This document shows, piece after piece, positions 6,155 to 13,356 of a stretch of DNA of 37,708 nt. The notes under the pieces are model-generated. The model ran no database searches and was not told the DNA's origin. It worked only from the letters and a program-made list of their open reading frames with translations. Both the position numbers and the translations under genes were made by a program. Position 1 is the stretch's first letter, and each line of letters begins with the position of its first letter. Source of the DNA: Micromonosporaceae bacterium (GTDB taxonomy: Bacteria; Actinomycetota; Actinomycetes; Mycobacteriales; Micromonosporaceae). The DNA is taken from the NCBI GenBank assembly GCA_007130245.1, contig SLSW01000045.1, positions 1 through 37,708 of the forward strand, read 5' to 3'.

Positions 6155-9088
6155 TCACGCACACGCGGCGTTGCTCCCGCCAGGATCGGGAAGCAGCATC
6201 GAGGGCAGGTCGCTGTCGGGGTGCATCCGCAGCAGCTGGTAGGCCACCCCGCCGAGGCCGGCGAGCATGCCCGGCGAGAACACGTCTCTGGTCATGCCCC
6301 CGACCGGGCCGTGCTCCTCCAGATTGGTCAGCACCTCGGCCGCCACCGCCTCACCTGACACCCCACCTGGGCCGAGCCCTACCTGCCACGCACGGTGCAG
6401 CACCTCCCACGCGCCGAGGTCGCCGTGGCACAGGGTGTGGTTTGCCCCGAAACCCTCCGGCCAGGTCGCGGACGCGGCGCGCCGCAGCACGTCAGCCCAG
6501 CGGTCGCCGCCGTCGCGTGCCAGCAGGTCGGCCGCGGCCGCACCGATGCCGACCGAACCGTGACACCACCGGACTGCCAGCGGCGCACTGTCGGGCACCC
6601 GCGCGTCGCGCCAGCCTCCGCGGCGCCGGTCGTAGAGGGTCTCCTCCCACGCGAAGGCCGCATCCGCCGTCGCGGTGAAATCGGTGTCACCGCAGACCGC
6701 GGCCAACCGCCTCAGTGCCCAGCCGATACCGGTGACCCCGTGCGACAGTCCACCCAGGCCCTGCGGAAACATCGGCGTCGGCCAGCGCGCGCCGGCCTCA
6801 CTGCGGTGTGCCTGGCGACACAACCGGTGGCCAATGTCGCGGGCGAGCTGCCACCAGCGCGGCGCGCCGGTGTGCCCGGCCAGGCGCAGCAGCGGCACCA
6901 CCGCGCCGGCGGCGCCGGCGAGCAGGTCGTGCCGGTCGTCCGCTGCCACGGACTCCGGCAGCAGCTCCGCGAGCGCCTCGGCACGGCGCAGCGCCTCGCC
7001 GTCGGTGACCGCCCCCAGCCGCGCCAGCAGCAGCCATCCCCAGATCCGGGAGCCGAGACCCAGATAACCTCCCGGCGGATCGGGCCGGACCCGGACCCCG
7101 GCAGCCTGCGCGGCCTCCCGGTCGGCCGCTTGCTGGTCGTCGGCCAGCCGCAGAGTACGGATCAGCGCGTCCCGCAGGTCCGCGACGCCGGGCACGTCGT
7201 CGGCGCGTCCCCGGGCCGCCTCCGCCAGGTACGACGCGACCAGGACCGCGACGCCGGCGCCGCCGGCGTACATGTCGGCCCGTAGCGGCCGCACCGCCCA
7301 CCCTGTCGGTTCCAGGGTCGGCGCCACCCAGGTGACGGTCTGGTCTCCGCCCCGGATGGCGGTATCCAACACCCGCCGCATGACCAGAGCGGCCTGCCTC
7401 CGGCGCCGGCGGTCGACATCGCCGGTGCGCACCGCAGCGAGGGCGGGCCCGCGCGGCGGCGGGGATCCCTCGTTGAGGTACGCCCCGACCAGCGCCGCCT
7501 GCACCACCAGCCGGTCGGTGGCCAGGTCCGCCTCGCGCCAGCGCCGCAGCGCCGAGGCGATCAGGTCCTCGGAGGCGCCCCACCGGGTCCCACGTGGACC
7601 GCAGAGTTCGCCCGTGCGGGGCGTGGTCACGAACGTCGGCACGTCCCCGTGGAGCAGCTCTGCCACCTCGGCCTCGACCACGGCGGGCGTGTCGGGCATG
7701 CCGGAGCGGCGGCGCGCCTGGAGTGTGAGCAGCTCGACGGCGCGCCGGACGGCCGGTTCCGGGTGGTGCAGCGAACTCGGGTGCCAGAGCATGCGGGTGA
7801 GCTCGCCGTAGCTGGCGGTGTCGCGGACCACCACCCGCACCGGGCAGTCCGCGAACGCCGACAGCAGTGGCTCCAGCTGGCCGGCCCGGTCCCGTGCATG
7901 CAGCTGCCCGGTCAGCCGCACGAAGCCGTCGACCACGTGTTCCCAGTGCCGGCCGAGGTCGGGTTCGGCGCTGGGGTGGTTGACCCGTGGTTGGGGCGTC
8001 GCGGCCGCCGACCCCAGCCGGGCGGTGTCCATTCCCTGGTCGACGATGACGGGCACCTGCAGTGCAGGTTGCTGGCCGGGCAGAGATCCGGCCGCGGAGG
8101 CGTCCACTCCACGCAGCCCGAGCGCACCGGAGCGGCCGGGGAGCAACCCGGTCCGCAACACCGAGCGGGTGATCCGGTCGGTGGCCAGGTCCACCGCCTC
8201 GCCGTAGCCGGACGGTTTCGTCGCGCGGTGAGGCGTGAACAGCGTCTCGCAGTCCACGACCACCGGCACCGGGCCGCACGCGACCAGGTTCTCGGCGTGC
8301 AGGTCACTGCCGGACAGCAGCCGCATCACCGCGAGCCAGTGTCCGAGGCCCCGGTAGAACGTGCGCAGTTCGTCGTCACCGTCGCAGTAGCGGTGTGCGA
8401 TGTGTTCGGCCCAGCCGTACTCCCCTAGCTGGTCGGCGCGCCGCAGCACCGCCGGTACCCGGATCCTGGTATGCGCCGGCTCGTTCGGGAGCAGCCCGGG
8501 CAGCACCTGCGCGAGCACCGCGTCAACCGCGACCGGGCGTGGTTTGTAGACCAGCGTGCCCGCCCCGCACCGCAGGATGCTGACGGTGTGACCGCCATCG
8601 TGACTGTCGCCGGCACCGAACTCCACCTGCCGCAGTTCGCCGGCGTCGGATCCGGTCAGAGCGGCGAGCCTGTCCCGGTCGGCGCTGAACCGGCGCGCCA
8701 GCGCCACCACGGCTTCACGACGGTTCTGGATGATGGTGCCCAGCCTGGGCAGGAGGGCCGGATAGGGCTCGGCGATCTCATCCCACGCCCCCGAACGGCT
8801 CAGCCGATCCACCCACTCCTGCCAGCGGGCGCGGGAATCCCCGGCGGTGAGCGTGCCGGCCAGCCGGGCCGCGTTCAGCTCCAGCACCACCACCCGGCTG
8901 ACCTGGCGCCACACCACGGAGCGCAGCAGTCGTGCCGTCGCGTCCTGCACAGCGGACCGCTCGGACGACGACAAGCCGGTGGACGAACGTAGCTGGGCCG
9001 CGAGGTCGGCCAAGGCCGGCTCGACCAGGCGGCCCAGCATCCGCTCGATGTCCCCGGTGTGATCGACGTCGGTGACACCGGCGGTCAT
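6155..9088 (-). CDS. lanM: Class II lanthipeptide synthetase LanM
   Basis: A bifunctional enzyme of 977 aa that dehydrates Ser/Thr of a precursor peptide through phosphorylation and elimination, then adds Cys thiols to close (methyl)lanthionine rings. The N-terminal dehydratase half shows GDSHDGGHTVS (160-170), YKPR (181-184), SGSDLHAENL (259-268) and VVDCETLF (277-284), the kinase-like active-site motifs of LanM. The C-terminal LanC-like half has glycine-rich helical-barrel motifs, and zinc ligands C842 (WCHGS) plus C887-H888 (LCHGD), with SPGMLAGLGG near the end. All expected catalytic residues I looked for are present and the length is normal. It starts 4 bases after the lanA1 stop, so it is the third gene of the precursor operon. 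No LanT, LanP or immunity gene adjoins it. Confidence 0.95.
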   Translation of the reverse strand: MTAGVTDVDHTGDIERMLGRLVEPALADLAAQLRSSTGLSSSERSAVQDATARLLRSVVWRQVSRVVVLELNAARLAGTLTAGDSRARWQEWVDRLSRSGAWDEIAEPYPALLPRLGTIIQNRREAVVALARRFSADRDRLAALTGSDAGELRQVEFGAGDSHDGGHTVSILRCGAGTLVYKPRPVAVDAVLAQVLPGLLPNEPAHTRIRVPAVLRRADQLGEYGWAEHIAHRYCDGDDELRTFYRGLGHWLAVMRLLSGSDLHAENLVACGPVPVVVDCETLFTPHRATKPSGYGEAVDLATDRITRSVLRTGLLPGRSGALGLRGVDASAAGSLPGQQPALQVPVIVDQGMDTARLGSAAATPQPRVNHPSAEPDLGRHWEHVVDGFVRLTGQLHARDRAGQLEPLLSAFADCPVRVVVRDTASYGELTRMLWHPSSLHHPEPAVRRAVELLTLQARRRSGMPDTPAVVEAEVAELLHGDVPTFVTTPRTGELCGPRGTRWGASEDLIASALRRWREADLATDRLVVQAALVGAYLNEGSPPPRGPALAAVRTGDVDRRRRRQAALVMRRVLDTAIRGGDQTVTWVAPTLEPTGWAVRPLRADMYAGGAGVAVLVASYLAEAARGRADDVPGVADLRDALIRTLRLADDQQAADREAAQAAGVRVRPDPPGGYLGLGSRIWGWLLLARLGAVTDGEALRRAEALAELLPESVAADDRHDLLAGAAGAVVPLLRLAGHTGAPRWWQLARDIGHRLCRQAHRSEAGARWPTPMFPQGLGGLSHGVTGIGWALRRLAAVCGDTDFTATADAAFAWEETLYDRRRGGWRDARVPDSAPLAVRWCHGSVGIGAAAADLLARDGGDRWADVLRRAASATWPEGFGANHTLCHGDLGAWEVLHRAWQVGLGPGGVSGEAVAAEVLTNLEEHGPVGGMTRDVFSPGMLAGLGGVAYQLLRMHPDSDLPSMLLPDPGGSNAACA

Positions 9089-9092
9089 CGCG

Positions 9093-9311
9093 TCAGCAGC
9101 AGTAGTAGGTCTCGCCGGTGACCGGGTCGTACGACATGCTCATCTCGGAACACGTCCCCGGTCCCGAGCCGGTCATGGTGATCTCGTGTTCCACGTAGCC
9201 ACCGCCGGCGTACACCGGCCCGGCCGGGTTCTCCGGGCCGTCCTCGTGCCGGCCGCGACGCCAACCGGCCACGACCTCGTCCACCGTGCGCTCAGGCGCG
9301 AGCGTCGCCAT
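9093..9311 (-). CDS. lanA1: Lanthipeptide precursor peptide 1
   Basis: A 72-aa peptide immediately upstream of lanM. The N-terminal half (LAPERTVDEVVAGWRRG, then DGPENPAGPVYAGG) is shared with the peptide at 9344-9532 and resembles leaders of the mersacidin/lichenicidin-like type 2 group, where an amphipathic helix is followed by an NPAG-type motif. EITMTGSG (43-50) is identical in both. The divergent C-terminus (51-72) has Cys at 54, 71 and 72, Ser/Thr at 53, 55, 58, 60, 65 and 68, and a YYCC end. The cleavage site is uncertain: either AGG around 35-38 or after GSG at 50. ATG follows GGAGGGAGTTGCC, a strong ribosome site. An in-frame upstream extension exists but lacks such a site. Precursor identity is inferred from linkage to lanM, size and Cys/Ser/Thr content. 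Confidence 0.88.
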   Translation of the reverse strand: MATLAPERTVDEVVAGWRRGRHEDGPENPAGPVYAGGGYVEHEITMTGSGPGTCSEMSMSYDPVTGETYYCC

Positions 9312-9343
9312 GGCAACTCCCTCCGGTTTGTGCCGCCCGACGG

Positions 9344-9532
9344 TCAGCACTCGTAGTAGCAGCTGAGGATCTCCCACGTGTTCAGTGTGTCGCCGCTACC
9401 GGTCATGGTGATCTCGAACTCGGTGTACTGGTCGGCGAACAGCGGGCCGGCCGGGTTGTCCGGGCCGTCCGCGTCGCGGCGCCAGCCGGCCGCCACGTCC
9501 GCTGCGGTCCTTTCGGGTGCGAGTACAGACAC
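9344..9532 (-). CDS. lanA2: Lanthipeptide precursor peptide 2
   Basis: A 62-aa peptide, first gene of the lan operon. The leader (LAPERTAADVAAGWRRD, DGPDNPAGPLF) and the EITMTGSG segment (40-47) match precursor 1, showing gene duplication. The tail after GSG (48-62) is only 15 residues, with Thr 49 and 52, Ser 57, Cys 58 and Cys 62, and a CYYEC end. GTG at 9532 was chosen because GGAAAGGAG lies about 8 bases upstream and because it aligns with the start of precursor 1; longer in-frame starts upstream would add residues with no counterpart. The spacing to lanA1 is 32 bases. One synthetase with two unlike precursors could mean a two-component lantibiotic or two independent products. Confidence 0.88.
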   Translation of the reverse strand: MSVLAPERTAADVAAGWRRDADGPDNPAGPLFADQYTEFEITMTGSGDTLNTWEILSCYYEC

Positions 9533-9594
9533 GTCATCGCTCCTTTCCGCGTGTCGGGCCACCCCCACCCGCCGCGTTGGGACGGTCCGACCAC

Positions 9595-9609
9595 TGTCTG
9601 TTACAGACA
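9595..9609. promoter_or_regulatory. Perfect 15-bp palindrome TGTCTGT-T-ACAGACA upstream of the lan operon
   Basis: Seven-base arms flank a single central T, about 70 bases upstream of the lanA2 start. A -10-like TATGTC (9611-9606, - strand) overlaps one edge, so a bound repressor could block transcription. The same half-sites, spaced differently, occur upstream of the tyrosinase gene at 16957-16974. Confidence 0.55.
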
Positions 9610-9627
9610 TAGAGTGACACTCGCGGA

Positions 9628-9660
9628 TGGATGGTCACTGGACGCCGGCTGGACCCGACG
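9628..9660 (-). promoter_or_regulatory. Three 11-bp direct repeats (putative SARP operator) upstream of the lan operon
   Basis: TGGAT at 9628, TGGAC at 9639 and TGGAC at 9650 on the + strand are spaced exactly 11 bases. Read toward lanA2 they are GTCCA/ATCCA repeats ending where a -35 would lie, about 17 bases before TATGTC. The block shares 24 of 28 bases, including GGTCACTGGACGCC, with the repeats before the ABC exporter. It sits in the 134-base gap between the stop of the acyl-CoA dehydrogenase and lanA2. Confidence 0.65.
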
Positions 9661-9666
9661 ATCGCG

Positions 9667-11646
9667 TCAGGTGCGGTCGATGCGCCGGCGCACGTCCGGC
9701 ACCGTAGCCGCGCCGTGTTCCTGCGCCGACACCCACGGGCCGTCCGCCGGCGGCGGGACGATGCCCGCCTCCAGAAACTCGTACCGTCCCTCGCCGACCT
9801 TCCGGGCGAAACGCGCATCGGGCCGGTCCGTGTTGGTCCACAGCGCACGGATCTTCGCCTCCGCCCGCAGCCTCGCCTGGCGGCAGAAGATGTCGGCCAG
9901 CTCCACGCTCTCGGGCCGGGTCCGGCGCTCCGCCTTGGCCCGCACGCAGGCTGCGGTGACCGCGAACAGCTCGGCCCCGATCTCCACCAACCGCGCCAGG
10001 TAGGCCTGACGGCGTTCCAGCCGCGCCTGCCAGCGCGCCATCCCGGCGAAGGTGGCGCGGGCGAGCTTGCGGCTGCGCCGCTCGGCCCAGCGCATGTGAC
10101 CGGCCAGCGGGCCGAAGTCGGCGTACCCGCCCGGCACCTGCCCCCGCCCGACGGTCAGCCCCGGCAGCCACCGGGCGTAGAAGCCGGCGGCACGGGCGCC
10201 GGCGCGCGCCTTGCGCCCGAGGGCGGCCTTCGGGTCGATGATGTCGCCGGCCACCGACAGGTGCACGTCCACCGCCTCGCGGGCGATCAGCAGGTGCATG
10301 ATCTCCGTCGAACCCTCAAAGATCCGGTTGATCCGCAGATCCCGCAGCAGCTGCTCGGCGGGGATCGGCCGCTCACCCCGCGCCGCCAGCGAGGCCGCGG
10401 TCTCATACCCGCGGCCGCCGCGGATCTGCACCAGCTCATCGCCCACCTGCCACGCCAGTTCCGAGGCGTACAGCTTGGCCAGTGCCGCCTCGATGCGAAT
10501 GTCGTTGCGGGCATCGTCGGCGAGCATGCAGCACAGGTCGAGCATGGACTCCAGCCCGTACGTACTGGCGGCGATAAAGGAGATCTTCTTGGTGATCGCC
10601 TCGTGCCGCCCCACCGGCCTGCCCCACTGGACCCGTTCACCGGCCCACTGGCGGGCCACCGACAGCGCGTACTTCGATGCGCCGACACAGGACGCCGGCA
10701 ACGACAAGCGCCCGGCGTTCAACGTGGTCAGTGCGATCTTGAGGCCCTGGCCCTCCTCGCCGATGCGGTTGTCCGCCGGCACGAACACGTCGTGGAAGCG
10801 GGTGACGCTGTTCTCCAGCCCGCGCAGCCCCATGAAGGCGTTACGCCGTTCCACCGTGACGCCCTCGGCGTCACCCTCCACCACGAATGCGGTGATCCCG
10901 CCGCGCCGGCCCTCCGACGGCGGCACCTGCGCCATCACCACCAGCAGCGCAGCCACGGTGCCGTTGGTGGCCCACAGCTTGACCCCGTTCAGCCGGTATC
11001 CCGACCCGTCCGGCAGCGGCTCGGCGGTGGCCCCCAGCCGGGCCGGGTCGGAACCGACGTCGGGCTCGGTGAGCAGGAACGCCGACACCTCACCGGCGGC
11101 CAGGCGGGGCAGGAAGCGCTGCTTCTGCTCCTCGGTGCCGAACAGCTTCAGCGGCTGCGGCACACCGATCGACTGGTGGGCGCTCAGCAGCGCGCCGATC
11201 GACGGGTTGGCCGAAAAGATCATCGTCAACGCCCGGCAGTAGTGCAGGTTGGACAGACCGAGCCCGCCGTACTTCTCGTCGATCTTCATGCCGAACGCAC
11301 CCAGCTCGGCCAGGCGCATGAACACCTCGTCCGGGATCCGCGCGTCGCGCTCGATCTGCTCGCCGTCGATGGTCTGGGCGTACTCCCCCAGACGATGCAT
11401 GAAGTCGGCCGCCCGCGCCTCGTCCTCCGGCGACGGGCTCGGCCACGGGTCGATCAGGTCCAACCGCAGGCGGCCGGAGAACAGCTCCTTGCCGAAGCTG
11501 GGCTTGCGCCACGTGCGTTCCCGCGCGGCCTCGGCGACCTCGCGGGCCTGCTGCTCGCTCACCTGCGGTCCGGACCCCTGCGGTCCGGACCCCTGGCTCC
11601 CGGTCGTCGGCGTGGGCTGCGTCGTCGTCACCGTGAACACCCCCAT
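9667..11646 (-). CDS. Acyl-CoA dehydrogenase, FadE10-like
   Basis: A 659-aa flavoenzyme-like protein that would oxidise an acyl-CoA to the 2-enoyl-CoA with FAD. After a Thr/Gly/Pro-rich N-terminus it has the acyl-CoA dehydrogenase core: an N-terminal helical part with GLSNLHYCRALTM, the middle part with FLLTEPDVGSDPARLGATAEP and LNGVKLWATNG (flavin/substrate loop motifs), and the C-terminal helical part with KIALTTLNAGRLSLPA, QIRGGRGYETA and RDLRINRIFEGSTEI. A further C-terminal extension of about 180 residues makes it longer than the usual 380-aa enzymes and like mycobacterial FadE10. The natural substrate is unknown. ATG 11646 has no clear ribosome site; GTG at codon 6, preceded by GGGGGTG, is a plausible alternative. 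It appears unrelated to the lan operon. Confidence 0.88.
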   Translation of the reverse strand: MGVFTVTTTQPTPTTGSQGSGPQGSGPQVSEQQAREVAEAARERTWRKPSFGKELFSGRLRLDLIDPWPSPSPEDEARAADFMHRLGEYAQTIDGEQIERDARIPDEVFMRLAELGAFGMKIDEKYGGLGLSNLHYCRALTMIFSANPSIGALLSAHQSIGVPQPLKLFGTEEQKQRFLPRLAAGEVSAFLLTEPDVGSDPARLGATAEPLPDGSGYRLNGVKLWATNGTVAALLVVMAQVPPSEGRRGGITAFVVEGDAEGVTVERRNAFMGLRGLENSVTRFHDVFVPADNRIGEEGQGLKIALTTLNAGRLSLPASCVGASKYALSVARQWAGERVQWGRPVGRHEAITKKISFIAASTYGLESMLDLCCMLADDARNDIRIEAALAKLYASELAWQVGDELVQIRGGRGYETAASLAARGERPIPAEQLLRDLRINRIFEGSTEIMHLLIAREAVDVHLSVAGDIIDPKAALGRKARAGARAAGFYARWLPGLTVGRGQVPGGYADFGPLAGHMRWAERRSRKLARATFAGMARWQARLERRQAYLARLVEIGAELFAVTAACVRAKAERRTRPESVELADIFCRQARLRAEAKIRALWTNTDRPDARFARKVGEGRYEFLEAGIVPPPADGPWVSAQEHGAATVPDVRRRIDRT

Positions 11647-11679
11647 CGGATGCGGATTCAGGTGCTCCCGACCACGTTA

Positions 11680-12537
11680 CTACCCGGTAGCCGCCGGCGG
11701 CCGTCTTCCGAGTGAACCTTGTCCGATTCTCTCGACCACGGCGTCGGCTACAGCCGACGGCGCCTCGTCGGTCACCCAGTGGGTCACCCCGGTGAGCTCC
11801 ACGAACCGGAACTCGCCGCGGACATGCGCCGCGCAGCCGTTGGCGGCGGTGCGCCCGATCGCCACGTCGCCGTCGCTCCACAGGTATGTGGTGGGCACCG
11901 TGACCGGGCCGAGTCCGGCCAGGTCCGCCGCGGACATCGCCCGGTACCAGTTCAGGGCGGCGGTCAACGCCGCCGGCTCGCGCATCGGGTTCACGTAGTG
12001 CTCTGCCCGGTCGGACGGCACACCGACCAGGATCGCCCGCAGCCGCTGCGCGTCGTCAGCCAGCAGCACCTGTTCCGCCTTGCCCTCCTCGCGGAACAGG
12101 CGGACGTACGACGAGCGCCGCCGCTGGTCGTCATCGGAGCCAAGGGCGGCGGCCATCGCCAGCGGGTGCGGCACCGACAGTGCGGTCAGGGTCGCCACCC
12201 GGTCCGGATGCCGGGCGGCCAGGTGCCACCCGACCACCGCGCCCCAGTCGTGGCCGACCACGTGGGCGGTGTCGAGCCCGAGCGCGTCCAGAATCGCCAC
12301 CGCGTCGGCGACGCACTCGCCGATCCGGTACGCCTCGACACCGTCCGGCCGGGCGCCGGGTGAGTAGCCACGCTGGTCCAGGGCCATGGTGCGGATCCCG
12401 GTGCCGTGCAGCACCGGCGTCACCAGGTCCCACTGCCGGCTGTGCTGGGGGAAACCGTGCAACAGCAGCGCCGGCTCACCGGTGTCCGGCCCGCCGGTAT
12501 GAACATCGAATGTGAGTCCGCGTGCGGTCACCTGCAT
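11680..12537 (-). CDS. Alpha/beta-fold hydrolase, epoxide hydrolase-like
   Basis: A soluble 285-aa enzyme. The oxyanion motif LLLHGFPQHSRQW is at about 25-36, and the nucleophile elbow VVGHDWGAVVGWH (93-105) presents Asp97 rather than Ser, which points to epoxide hydrolase or haloalkane dehalogenase chemistry. A catalytic His lies in GVTHWV near the C-terminus, and SDGDVAIG is near the third acid position. A cap region with tyrosines (SSYVRLFREEG, NWYRAM) fits the epoxide hydrolase lid, although the substrate cannot be named. It is 33 bases upstream of the dehydrogenase on the same strand and may be co-transcribed with it. ATG is the first residue of a well-conserved beta strand. Confidence 0.85.
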   Translation of the reverse strand: MQVTARGLTFDVHTGGPDTGEPALLLHGFPQHSRQWDLVTPVLHGTGIRTMALDQRGYSPGARPDGVEAYRIGECVADAVAILDALGLDTAHVVGHDWGAVVGWHLAARHPDRVATLTALSVPHPLAMAAALGSDDDQRRRSSYVRLFREEGKAEQVLLADDAQRLRAILVGVPSDRAEHYVNPMREPAALTAALNWYRAMSAADLAGLGPVTVPTTYLWSDGDVAIGRTAANGCAAHVRGEFRFVELTGVTHWVTDEAPSAVADAVVERIGQGSLGRRPPAATG

Positions 12538-12591
12538 CCTGGCAGCCTACGGCCTACCGCGGCGATCGGCACGGCACGCGTGGGGGCCCGT

Positions 12592-13356
12592 TCACTCGTA
12601 CGGCTGCGACGGCGGTTCCACCTCCCGCCACGACTCCACCTGCAGGTACGGGATGGTGGCCTCGTTGATCGGGTCGATGCTGGTCTGCTCGACGTAGCCG
12701 CCGATGACCGTCACCCAGGTGTCGTCGGGCAGCCCGTCGGGTACGTCGCCGGTCAGCCCCACCTTCACCGGACGGGCGTCGGCCGCGCAGCAGGTCAGCA
12801 CCAGCCGCGCCAGGAAGGGCTCGCCGTGGCGGTCGGTGACGATGAACCCGGTGAGCTGCACTCTCCGGCCCTGTAGGGACTCGCCGTCGTCCCACACCGC
12901 CCGGGCGGCGTAGTCGAGCACGGTGAGCTCGACCAGGCTGACCTGCGGCAGCGGCGGAAAGTCGACCACCCGCTGCTCGTCCGACAGTGAGGTGCCCGCG
13001 GTGGCGGCGGTGTAGGAACCGAGCGCCGGCGGGGACACCAGCAGCAGGCCCAGCACCGGCAGGATCAGCAACCAGCCCACCCGCGGCTCGCGATGCTGTC
13101 CCGCCCCGTGCCCGTGCGCGTCCTCGTGTCCATGACCGGCACGGTCACCAGGCCCATGACCGGCGTGGTCGCCGCGACCGGCGCGCAGGTCATACCACAG
13201 CGTCATCAGCCCGGCCGCGATCAGCAGCACACTGGCGGCGATCAGAAATGGTTGCAGGACCTCCTTGACGTACCGCAGGTACATGTCGGTGACGCTGGCC
13301 TTGAGCACCGCCCCACCGAACAGCAGCATCACCACGCCCTGCGCCTGCCGGTTCAC
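12592..13356 (-). CDS. TIGR03943/DUF1980-family membrane protein, partner of COG0701 permease
   Basis: A 254-aa protein with two N-terminal membrane segments (GVVMLLFGGAVL; PFLIAASVLLIAAGLMTLWY), a His/Gly/Asp-rich loop (HAGHGPGDRAGHGHEDAHGHG at about 66-87), a third hydrophobic segment (WLLILPVLGLLLV) and a C-terminal extracytoplasmic-type beta domain. That domain contains ARLVLTCCAADA and GLPDDTWVTVIGGY, the hallmarks of this family. The family is almost always encoded beside a DUF318 permease, as here, where its GTG start overlaps the permease stop (GTGA). Function is unproven; the His-rich loop and the double Cys suggest metal handling. A longer open frame running upstream to 14199 is out-of-frame shadow over the permease and was not used. 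Confidence 0.85.
   Translation of the reverse strand: MNRQAQGVVMLLFGGAVLKASVTDMYLRYVKEVLQPFLIAASVLLIAAGLMTLWYDLRAGRGDHAGHGPGDRAGHGHEDAHGHGAGQHREPRVGWLLILPVLGLLLVSPPALGSYTAATAGTSLSDEQRVVDFPPLPQVSLVELTVLDYAARAVWDDGESLQGRRVQLTGFIVTDRHGEPFLARLVLTCCAADARPVKVGLTGDVPDGLPDDTWVTVIGGYVEQTSIDPINEATIPYLQVESWREVEPPSQPYE

Noticed and set aside
9631-11715. Long + strand open frame (694 codons)
   Set aside because: It is antisense shadow of the acyl-CoA dehydrogenase; composition is Arg/Gln/His-rich, with no domains and no ribosome site.
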